NCBI GenBank assembly: GCA_025677815.1
Contig: JAIXMP010000001.1
Location: 124,001 to 188,000 of the forward strand
Length of the DNA: 64,000 bases
Source of the DNA: Phascolomyces articulosus
Taxonomy: Eukaryota > Mucoromycota > Mucoromycetes > Mucorales > Lichtheimiaceae
Direction of reading: 5' to 3'
Position 1 is the stretch's first letter, and every line of letters starts with the position of its first letter. The notes under the pieces are model-generated. The model ran no database searches. It saw nothing but the letters and a program-made list of their open reading frames with translations, and was not told the origin of the DNA. A program made the translations under genes and the position numbers. Of this stretch, positions 25,755 to 35,150 are shown piece after piece.

Positions 25755-26674
25755 TAAAACTTGAATTATTCCAAATAATAGTTTTCAGCATATATGTATG
25801 TCATGTAGTATATTTTCGGTGGTTACATCAAGAAATAGTGTTAAATCCAGTTCTTGTGCTCAATGTTTTATCCCCTCCTCCCATTTAACATATCACACCT
25901 CATCTAAACAATACGCTATTTCAAATCCTACTTCAAAGCATAAAATCCTTTTAATTCCCTTATTCGAAGAATAAAAAAATTATCGGCCATAAAAACTAGC
26001 CACTGTTGCCAAATATAACTGAATTGGTGACAATTTGAAACGTTCCGTTATTGCACTTAAGTCTCAAGATAGGATTTATCCAGTATATAATAATTTATTA
26101 TACATACGTACATACTACAGTGATAATAATAAAGCACAAAGAAGATAATAATAAAGAACAATTTGATTTTTTGTTTATCAACAAATTTGCTTGCTATCCC
26201 AACAAAAATAACAATCAGCAACTTCTAGGAAAGATCCGTAGCTCTCCCCATCATTATTGAATATAATGGCCAAGCAACAGCTATTCTACTACGTATTAGT
26301 ATTATTTAGTACAACACTACTAAACGTTGTCAGCAGCACATATTTACTAAAAATATAGCTCCAATAATAACATAAAAAAAAACATTATAATGAACCACTA
26401 GCCAAACGATAGCGAATGAGAAAAAAAAGAATTAACAACAGATTGTTTCCTTTTTATGAAGCATTGTTTATTGCTTGCAAAGATTTAAAAATATATAAAT
26501 ACTGTACGTAGTAGAAAGATAATTACTGTATTTAAAAAACGATACTCTTCTTTATCGACCTTATTGCACCATTTTCTTTGAATTATTTTTTTTGTATATT
26601 ATAATTACCATCAAGCTACAAGTAGACATCTATTTTTCCATATTTTATATATATATCACAAACTACACGCAATT
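25755..26674. other. intergenic upstream of the third CBM14-like gene
   Basis: About 0.9 kb without a real gene. From about 26250 it resembles 28540-28939 upstream of the next paralogue (shared motifs AATGGCCAAG, CATTGYTYATTG, TTTAAAAAACRMTA), showing a duplicated promoter. It includes a TATATAAAT box at 26492-26500. Confidence 0.6.
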
Positions 26675-27400
26675 ATGTCAGAAAAACTACCTAACCAAGG
26701 GAAGATCATTTTTGTTGCTTTTATCACACTTACTTTTCTTTCAACTCTATGCTCTGCTACTGCTGTATATTCATATAGAAATAAGAATAACAGCCACGTG
26801 GATGAAATTCCAGGTTACTCATCAACTTCTACCACATATAATTATGATTATGGTCTATCAGAACACATGCCAATCAATGACGACCCAGGTACTTTATCAA
26901 AAAAGCATTTTCTTTACAAGAGATGTACAACATCAAAAAACTCGAATGATTCAGATGACGATTCTGATTATGATGACTACGATAATAATTACGATGATGA
27001 TGACAATTACTATGATGATGATTATGATAACATGTCGCATTCAAATGGTTCTAAAGAAAGTGCGTTGTGTACTCAAAAACAAGAGAGGGGTAAAATACTT
27101 TCTTATGGCAAAGCATCAGATTCATGTACTGTGTACTATCATTGTATGCAATGCTCAGATCAAGGTGAAGGAGCTAGATACAGACCAATCTGGTTTAAAT
27201 GTAACGAAGGATTCCAATTTAATGAAAAAAACGGAAAATGTTCACCAGAATGGGTGGTTCAATGCAAGGACGATAAAGCAACATCAACTGAAGAAGAGGA
27301 TTCATCAAAATCCTCTGCAAACAATACCTTAAATTCCCTTCTATCTTATCACTATTTTTTGATTCCAACATTTCTTGTCATAATATGTGCTTCTTCTTAG
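26675..27400 (+). CDS. secreted CBM14-like six-cysteine protein with acidic Asp/Tyr tract
   Basis: Single exon, 241 aa. A hydrophobic segment (IIFVAFITLTFLSTLCSATA) acts as signal or anchor. A pro-region follows and ends in a dibasic Lys-Arg (HFLYKR). Next comes an Asp/Tyr/Asn-rich acidic tract, then the domain with spacing C-x18-C-x5-C-x18-C-x12-C-x7-C (TVYYHC, IWFKCNEGFQFNEKNGKC). The C-terminus is hydrophobic (YHYFLIPTFLVIICASS), fitting GPI addition. The acidic tract is unique to this copy. An overlapping long ORF in another frame is a shadow. Chitin binding at the cell surface is inferred from the cysteine pattern only. Confidence 0.72.
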   Translation: MSEKLPNQGKIIFVAFITLTFLSTLCSATAVYSYRNKNNSHVDEIPGYSSTSTTYNYDYGLSEHMPINDDPGTLSKKHFLYKRCTTSKNSNDSDDDSDYDDYDNNYDDDDNYYDDDYDNMSHSNGSKESALCTQKQERGKILSYGKASDSCTVYYHCMQCSDQGEGARYRPIWFKCNEGFQFNEKNGKCSPEWVVQCKDDKATSTEEEDSSKSSANNTLNSLLSYHYFLIPTFLVIICASS

Positions 27401-28939
27401 CATCACCATTTCATTTAATTTGTAAACCAAATAATATATATATTTACGTGATTATTGCCGCACATTACAATATCTACTTTCTCTTTTGAATCGACACTCT
27501 TCTCCTACGGATCTTTTTCGTTTTCCTTTTTTTTCATATACGTAAAATAAAATAAAAATTTTGATGAGTTATTCACCAATATCTTGAAAATCACGTTGAT
27601 TTTTCAATGATATTGCTATATCTCATTGACTGGATTGTTTATGATTATATTGCGATCGGTTTAAAAAATGATATGTATAGTAAAGGTTTAATACCAGGAA
27701 TACAAAATTATGAAGAAATAAAAAGTGCCTGTTAGCGATTGGCATATATTTTCTGGGTTGACATGATAGGCATGGTACACACTTCAAAGACCCTTATATT
27801 TTAACCATCCGAAGATTAGGAAGGAGGTTGAAGTTTTTGTAATGAGACTTTTCTGGAAAAGGATATAAATCATTGTTGGGTACTAATTATTATCTATGAT
27901 ATACATCTTTAGTGAAGAATGGCGCTCGTCAACTGTCAAAATAGTAGTACTGAGTCAAAATTCAATTTCTTGTCTGAAACTATGGGCTGTGCTTAGAATT
28001 GAAGTCATGAAGGACGATAGGATAAAGCACAACATACTTGTGGACCAATATTGTTGTAATAATCTTCGATGTATTACTCTCACCCCCTCTTTAATGAGAA
28101 TTTGTTGGCTTTACCATCAATTACCGAACATTTTATGTCCTTCAAAACACATTTTCCAATCAATGCTTCTTTCTCATATTGATAATATTTCTTTTTGTTT
28201 ACGAGAAAAATATAAAGTTGGCCACTTCTACCAAATTTATTAACTGGATCGACAATAAATTACAAAGTTGTAGGTGTCAGGGAAAAAAATTAAATACATA
28301 AAATTTCAAAATAAGCAGCAACCGTTACTTGATTATATATACGTATTATTATGACATTATATTTTTATATATATCTAATGGTAATACTAGTAACTCAAAG
28401 AAGTTTATAATAAAGAATAGTATAATACATTTATTCATCACCAACAAATTTAACTGTTGTCACAACAGTCAGCTACAATGGTAACAATCAACTGCTCATA
28501 ATATTAAAAATCTATGATCCTTGCCTCCATAATATTTGAATACAATGGCCAAGAAGTAATTTTTTTAGTGTCATCACTGCATATATGTTGCCAACGCATA
28601 CTTACAATAAAAATGATTTCAATCAATGATAACAACAAAAAAATAAGTATAATGGATCAAATCAAACAATAATAAGAAAAAGAACAAAAATAGTATCAAC
28701 AGAATATTATTGTATACCTTTTTTTACCAAGCATTGCTCATTGTGTACTGGTAAAACTAAATTAAAGATATATAAATGCGATCGTAGTATATAAGGTCAA
28801 ATAGTGAATTTAAAAAACACTATATCCTTCTTTATCAAGTTTATTGCATTCTTTTAACAATTATTTCGTATATCATCAATCAACAAGCATCTCTGATTCA
28901 AAATTTTCGACATATACACATCGCAAACCACAACTCATC
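27401..28939. other. intergenic inside the tandem duplication
   Basis: Contains the 3' flank of one unit and the 5' flank of the next. A 115-codon ORF at 27896-28243 has no recognisable domain. A stretch near 28000-28035 has a similar partner near 30240-30275, so part of this flank was duplicated along with the genes. A TATATAAAT box lies at 28769-28777. Confidence 0.5.
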
Positions 28940-29611
28940 ATGCCAGAAAAAGCCTCTATTCCATGGAAGGATATACGTGGTACATTTGCCGTTCTTGCTG
29001 CTCTTGGCATTTTATTAATTGGTACGATTGAAATTATAAGACAAAAGTATACGAATGACGGCAATAGCATTGTCAAACCTACCTACAAGAAAGATTATGA
29101 CTTATCATTAGGTGATTTATCAGTCAACGACTACTACCATGATGCAAACCTTCCGCTAGAAAAACATTCTTTTGACATGAGGTCCTTTTTCTCCGATACG
29201 CAGGACTCAGAAGATAATAATAACATATCGCTGTCAAAACGTTTGGTAGACGAAAGTGAGTTGTGTTCTGAGGCACGAAGGGAAGAGTGTAACTATGGCA
29301 TAGCACCAGGTTCATGTATTTGGCATTATGAATGTATGCTATCCAAGGATCAAGTTAATGGAGATGTACATATACCTATCTGGTATAAATGTACTAAAGG
29401 GTATCAATTTGATGAAAAAAGTGGAAAATGTTTACCAGAAGAAAAAGTTCAATGCGTTCCCAATGACAAATCAACTGATGAAAAAGGTGACCCACCAATA
29501 TCAAGTTCTTCCGCTAGCATCAATACTTTGGGTTCTTCACTTTTATATCACTATTTTTTGATCTCAACATTTCTTGACATGATATATACTTTTTATTATC
29601 AATTTATTTAA
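28940..29611 (+). CDS. secreted CBM14-like six-cysteine protein
   Basis: Single exon, 223 aa from the ATG at 28940; upstream in-frame codons lack an ATG. The N-terminus (MPEKASIPWKDIRG) is followed by a hydrophobic segment (TFAVLAALGILLIGTIEII), so it may be a signal-anchor. A Lys-Arg dibasic site (SLSKR) lies a few residues before the first cysteine. Domain spacing is C-x16-C-x5-C-x18-C-x12-C-x7-C, with IWHYEC and IWYKCTKGYQFDEKSGKC. The Ser-rich linker and hydrophobic tail match the neighbour at 26675, its closest relative by sequence and by flanks. Role as for the other copies. Confidence 0.7.
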   Translation: MPEKASIPWKDIRGTFAVLAALGILLIGTIEIIRQKYTNDGNSIVKPTYKKDYDLSLGDLSVNDYYHDANLPLEKHSFDMRSFFSDTQDSEDNNNISLSKRLVDESELCSEARREECNYGIAPGSCIWHYECMLSKDQVNGDVHIPIWYKCTKGYQFDEKSGKCLPEEKVQCVPNDKSTDEKGDPPISSSSASINTLGSSLLYHYFLISTFLDMIYTFYYQFI

Positions 29612-31136
29612 CCTGTAAAAACGATACCTTTTTTTTACGTGACAATATTATATTTATTGCCATTATTTTCTTCTAAATCGATAATATATATATATATATA
29701 TATATACTTCTTCCTTATCATTGTTGTTTCTCATTGTTTTTCATACCTACGTATAAAAAATAAAAATCCTGAACGGAATATTCATTCTATATAATATCAC
29801 TTAGATATTTACTGAGGATAGATAATTGTATAAATAAAGTGATATAAAAAAAACACGAACAGCAATATTTATGAGAGGTATTCAGGTATCGATGCCAAAA
29901 TTACCAGGGATTTATATATTCAACAAGAATACAAAGGTATAAAAAAGAGGCATTATAAAACATGTACATTTTCTGGGCAAGGATTTTGTGGACACTTCCA
30001 GATTTTTTTTCTATTTTTGCTGTGTTAATCATTTGGTAATTAAGTAGTAGACTATTTCATTTATGTATAGGAAACCTTTCCTGAAAAAGTATAATATAAT
30101 CATTTGGCACAGATAATCATATATACCTAAATTTTAGACTTTTATCTCTTTTAATTGCGATCCGTTGTTGAAGCTGTTACATCCTGGCTACTAGGCTTTA
30201 ATTTTTTTTTCCATTTGCTTCAAACGCCGTGGAATTACTGAAGTAATGGATGATGATAGGATAAAATACATATCTACATATGAATTGGCCCCATTGATTA
30301 TTGCATTTGAAATAAACTTATATTTTCACATAAGAACTGCTTCTATGTCAATATTTACAAACAAATATACCCAAAGAAGGATATTTTTATTTATTTATGT
30401 AGTATAATAGATACCCATAAACTAAACCGGTTTTTTATGATAGTTAACAGTATAAAGTATTTTAATAAATTGTACCTGCGTTACTATGATGTGATACGAA
30501 AGAACGATTTTTTTGCTTGGGTTACTTTAGAAAGGTGTGTGATCCAAACCTGACAAGTGCTTCAGAAGAATGCTATGACGAGGCACTTTTTTCCCAGTTG
30601 CATACTTATATTATGATCGATGATGTGTGTCGATTTTTATTTAAAATACAATACCTTATCGATTACTAATAACAAATTTGTTGATTTGATTCGTTTACGT
30701 ATTTTTATATATAGTCAAAGGGATAAAAGAAACATGGTAAAAAAAGGTATGATGTCATAATAAACAACTCGGTTAACTGGATTTACTAAAACTGCTCTTT
30801 GGGGTTAAAATAGTGAAAAATGTACATATGTGTGTGTGAGAAAGAATAAGTGTGGGGTTTATGAGTAATTTTTGTTGGTGAAGATGATGATTTGATGAGG
30901 CAGAGAAAGAGATTGCTTGAATTCATTTGCGGAAAGTGAAGTTCCAATCATCAAGTGTTAAAATTGGATTCGCGGTATAATGTTTTACCATTTGAGGAAA
31001 TTGAGAAAGGGTAAAAATTCAATTGTACTTGGACCATAGAATCCGTCCCTTTTTTTTGCGATAATCCATCCATCCGCATCCTCACTACTAACGAGGCCAT
31101 CCATCGCAAAGAATCAGTTTCTAAGGTCGTATAGTC
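29612..31136. other. intergenic with duplicated flank
   Basis: From 29612 to about 30280 the sequence is a worn copy of the region after 27400 (shared TTTTCTGGG and GATAGGATAAA segments). An (AT)n run lies at about 29683-29706. From 30300 to 31136 nothing is recognised until the promoter of the STM1 gene. Confidence 0.5.
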
Positions 31137-32725
31137 ATGTCCAACGCCACGTTCTCCAAGAACCTCTTCGATATCCTCGGTGAGGATAACGAGGTCCGTC
31201 AACCCGCTACTGCTCCTGTCAAGGAGGATAAGAAGGTTGATGAATCCAAGGCTAACGGCGAGAAGCGTGCCAATGGCAAGCCCGCTGGTGGTAATTAATT
31301 ACGTTCCAAAATAACTTTTATTCTCTTTCTCTCTCTCCCTTGCCTACTCTCTCTATTCTACTTATTCTTGAGCTACAACAAAAAGACGACATGCCAGAAA
31401 AATAAACGAATAACGACACAAACGAAGCATTGGGAAATTTATATTTTAGTTTTCAATTTTTCTTCCAGGGGAAAATTGAATTGAATTAGAATTTCCTTGT
31501 TTTGTTTTTATTTCGACATTTTTTTGTATACAAGAAACAAATTCCCCTCGAGAAAATTTAAAAAGAAAAACCATGACTGACTCTGACAACAAATTTTACT
31601 TTTTTTATATGTATATATAGCCCGTGGTGGCGCCCGTGGTGGTCGCCGTGGTGGTCGTCAACAAAACGGTCGTCAACGTGGTCGTCAATTTGATCGTCAT
31701 AGCGGTACCGGCATTGCGTAAGTTTTCTCATTTTTTAATACAGGGATAGATATACACCCTTATTCTCAAGTGTACTTTTTTTTATTTGTTTACTAATATA
31801 TTATAATTTATATAGCGACAGTGAAAAGAAGGAAAAGCAAGGTTGGGGTCACCCCGAAACCGCCGAAGCTGAAGCGCAAGTATTCATTTTATTACTTTTA
31901 TTGGAGGATGTGGTGATGGGAAAACTATTTGGAGGCAGCAATAACAAATACGATAGAAAGAGGAAAGAAAGATATATATATGATTTCTAAATGATATCAG
32001 GGTTATGTTTATATAGTGCTCGTGACACTGTCTCTTCCAAGGACCCTGCTGGTGAAGAACAAGCTGCTGAAGCTGCTGAACCCGAAGAGCAAGTCAAGAC
32101 TTTGGAAGAATACTTGGCCGAAAAGGCTGGTAAGTCTTTAAAGGTCTCTCTTCCCGAAGCCCGTAAGGCTAACGAAGGTTCCGAACCCGATAAGAAGTTC
32201 GAAAACGCCGTTGCTTTCGTCAAGGAAGAAGAACCCGATTTCTTCACCAAGGTACAAAAAAGTTTTTTTTTTATTTTATGGAGAGAGGGAGCAAATAGGA
32301 AAACAGGATGGGGATAAGAGTTAAAAGTACTACTACTGGTAGTAACCCTAGTAATGGAAAGGGAAACCATTCCTGTTTCTCTCTCGCATGTATCCATGGA
32401 TTTGGAGGAAAGGGCGAACAAAGTTGAAAATAACAATGTTTACTAATCACGGTAATTGTAATGATTTAAAATGATATAGGAATCCAAGCCTGCTGCTAAG
32501 AAGGAAAAGCAACAACGCAAGGATAAGGTCGTTATTGAAATCGAACAACGCTTCCAGGAGAAGCCTCGTGGTGGTTTCCGTGGCGGTGACAACCGTCGTG
32601 GTGGCGATAACCGTCGTGGCGAACGTCGTGGTCGTGGCAATGGTCGCCGTGGTCGTCAATCTGCTGGTCCCTCTATCAACATTCAAGATGACGCTGCTTT
32701 CCCTTCCTTGGGTGCCACTGCTTAA
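31137..32725 (+). CDS. STM1: STM1/SERBP1 (HABP4 family) ribosome-associated RNA-binding protein
   Basis: Five exons: 31137-31290, 31621-31717, 31816-31875, 32017-32251, 32480-32725 (263 aa). The N-terminus matches the Stm1 motif (FSKNLFDILGEDNEV). RGG-type runs follow (GGARGGRRGGRQQNGRQRGR), then RHSGTG and KQGWGHP as in the HABP4/PAI-RBP1 domain, a TLEEYLAEKAG helix, and a second Arg/Gly-rich tail ending SINIQDDAAFPSLGATA. These proteins sit in the mRNA channel of idle 80S ribosomes and preserve them during starvation. Codon use is C-rich and strongly biased, unlike its neighbours, which suits high expression. Intron 3 must be GC-AG (GCAAGT donor at 31876); a GT donor three nt later would put a stop in frame. 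Confidence 0.9.
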
Positions 32726-33435
32726 TTAAATAATATCATTGACATCTATCTCTATTAAGCATTTTCATTTTACTTTTTTTTCTCTGTAATGAACTGTGTG
32801 CTGATAATGTAAAACGACCTTTTGACTGGACATATTTCAACAACTTTTAAAAAAAATCACTTCCTCAATTTTTATTATTCTACAATAAAAATTTGTCATT
32901 TTGTTTCTCGTATAAATTATTAGAAAGTTAAACAACTAAAAAAAATATTATTATTGTACTATATAAAGTTTGTGTTATTTGGAAGAGAGAGATGAAGAGG
33001 GAAAGGGGAAATGAAGAAGTAGTAGTAGTTATAGTGTAATATAATAATATATAAAGTAAAGTACGTAGAAGGGAAAGGGATATCAAATAGTAGCTGAATG
33101 AAGGAATGGATTGTTTTTATATAATTTATGGTTTATGCATTTCATATATTATCATCATATACTCCTTCCCTTCAATATACATATAAGACTTTACTCCAGT
33201 AGCTGATTCAAGTTAATTTTTTTTTGCTCTCCTACTTATCCTCCTTTCTTCAATGTAAGGTTTTTTCACAAAAAAACTATATAAAAAAAAGGCCCTTTTT
33301 TTTCCTAATCTCTTCTCCTTATCAAATTTATCTTTCCCCTTTTTTTATTATATATATTTCTATACAATTATCCACCTCTTTCTTTCTTTCTTCTCTCTCT
33401 TTTTATTTTTCACCCTATTTTCTTCTACATTTTGT
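32726..33435. promoter_or_regulatory. intergenic; CT-rich leader of the phosphatase gene
   Basis: 3' flank of the STM1 gene, followed from about 33224 to 33430 by a C/T-rich stretch with T runs immediately before the phosphatase ATG. That part is likely its 5' leader. No gene seen. Confidence 0.45.
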
Positions 33436-34863
33436 ATGGTTACTCTGCATCGACTTGGTACGAATACCGCTAGTGATAAGCGAAAGAACCACAAAAATCT
33501 ATCATTGAATTTATCATCACGTCGTCAGCCTCCTCCTTCTACTCTTACACTGACCACCACCGTAGCCACAAAGGCATCCACACCGTCTTCCATTCTTCAT
33601 ACACCTGCCCGTATAAAAATATACGATCCACCTTCTCAAGAACCACAACAGCTATCTCATTATGAACATGGACCAGCACAAATTCTACCCAATCTTTTCT
33701 TGGGAGCATGTCATACTGCTGAAGACAAGGAGATATTGGAACGCCACGGCATTTCGTGTATCGTAAATGTAGCGCATGAAATCCATAGTGATATTGCACC
33801 TCATTATGTATCCTCTTATCATCACTTAAAATGGACCCATACACAAAATAACTTGGCTCGACGCGAATTCCAACGGGCGATTCGTTATATTGAAACAGCT
33901 CATCGGGCGAATATGAATGTGCTTGTTCATTGTCAGTCGGGCGTAGAACGTTCGGCTGCTTTGATGATTGCTTATATTCTTTATTTATCCCGCCATTCGA
34001 AGCAACAGGCATTTCTTGCATCACCATCATCTAACACAAATACATATACAAATGCATCCACTGTAGGATTAGTAGGAAAGAAATTCTCACTTTCTGAAGC
34101 CTATGATTTTGTTCGTACCCGTGCACCTGCCATTAAACCGAATATGGAACTTATGTACCAATTGAATGAATTTGAATTATTGTCATTTTCAAAGAAAACG
34201 ACAACAGTGGTTCGACCGCGTGCCAGCTCAATGCATCATCATCGGTACCATCAACAACATCATCAGCAACAACATGATCATGGAGCAACAACAACAGCAG
34301 CAGCGGTTACAAGTCCAAAGCAGCCACAGCATCAACGATTACGGCGCAGAGCGGTAAGTTCTGCATCTTCTACTACAGCAACAATAACAACTCGTCGTTC
34401 TGGTGGTATGTATCATTCACATCAGCATCATTCACCCGAAAAGGAACAACAATCATTGTCAGTGCCATCACCTGCTTCTACTCCTTATGTCGCTATTGCA
34501 GAGAATCCCCCTTCACCCCTTTCTTTTGCTTCGAATATTATTATTACTACCACAACTAAGCCTACTCGTACGAGCACACCCCCTGCTTTTTTAGATGACG
34601 AATTACATATTTTATTGATCGCTATGGTGATTATATTTCATATTATTATGGTTGCTCGACATTCTAATAATAATACAACTATGCGTCATTTACCACCCTC
34701 CTCATTACAACAACAACAGTCCATCATCATTCCAAAATCCAATACACCATCAACAAGTGTGGGACGAGGCCAAGCATTAGAACGTAGAGCATCATGGATT
34801 GGAGAACCTCCATCCACACCTTTTAGTCCAATGTTTTTACATAGACTATTTCCTATTTACTAA
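33436..34863 (+). CDS. dual-specificity protein phosphatase, Msg5/Sdp1-like
   Basis: Single-exon ORF of 475 aa. Residues about 76-250 form a dual-specificity phosphatase domain: AQILPNLFLGACHTAEDKEI, GISCIVNVAHEI, and the signature HCQSGVERS with catalytic Cys166 and Arg172, followed by AALMIAYIL. An insert of about 25 residues rich in Ser/Asn/Thr follows the P-loop helix, before FSLSEAYDFVRTRAPAIKPN. The N-terminus is Ser/Thr/Pro-rich, and the C-terminal half is low complexity (His/Gln/Thr). A hydrophobic stretch near residues 393-412 (ILLIAMVIIFHIIMVA) could be a membrane segment, unusual for this family. Msg5-type enzymes dephosphorylate MAP kinases. The STE11-type MAPKKK gene lies next door, convergently. 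Confidence 0.88.
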   Translation: MVTLHRLGTNTASDKRKNHKNLSLNLSSRRQPPPSTLTLTTTVATKASTPSSILHTPARIKIYDPPSQEPQQLSHYEHGPAQILPNLFLGACHTAEDKEILERHGISCIVNVAHEIHSDIAPHYVSSYHHLKWTHTQNNLARREFQRAIRYIETAHRANMNVLVHCQSGVERSAALMIAYILYLSRHSKQQAFLASPSSNTNTYTNASTVGLVGKKFSLSEAYDFVRTRAPAIKPNMELMYQLNEFELLSFSKKTTTVVRPRASSMHHHRYHQQHHQQQHDHGATTTAAAVTSPKQPQHQRLRRRAVSSASSTTATITTRRSGGMYHSHQHHSPEKEQQSLSVPSPASTPYVAIAENPPSPLSFASNIIITTTTKPTRTSTPPAFLDDELHILLIAMVIIFHIIMVARHSNNNTTMRHLPPSSLQQQQSIIIPKSNTPSTSVGRGQALERRASWIGEPPSTPFSPMFLHRLFPIY

Positions 34864-35150
34864 AAAAAGTGATTGTGTGCGTTGTGTATATGTGAAGAGA
34901 GTGACATGTAGAACGGTACTAGTTAATAATAATAATAGTAATAAATTGTTTTTCGCTATAAAAATATATATAAAAAAGGAGGGGAACAAGAGAGAGAATA
35001 TATATATAAATATATATAAATATAAAATATAATAAAATAAAAAAATTATAAACATGATGTTCTTTTTGTTTTAGTAGCTTGGGGAATACAGAGAGAAGAG
35101 AGAGTGTGTGTATGTGTGTATGTGTGTATGTGTGTATGTTATATTAAGGG
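34864..35150. other. convergent intergenic region
   Basis: AT-rich 3' flanks of the phosphatase gene and the STE11 gene. It includes a GTGTAT repeat at about 35106-35139. No gene seen. Confidence 0.6.

Noticed and set aside
26592..27332. 246-codon ORF overlapping the CBM14-like gene at 26675
   Set aside because: Met/Ile/Thr runs are the frame shadow of the Asp/Tyr GAT/TAT repeats; the other frame has the conserved cysteines.
27896..28243. 115-codon plus-strand ORF after the third CBM14-like gene
   Set aside because: No signal peptide, domain or start context; part of its DNA has a similar but non-open partner near 30250, so it reads as duplicated flank, not a gene.
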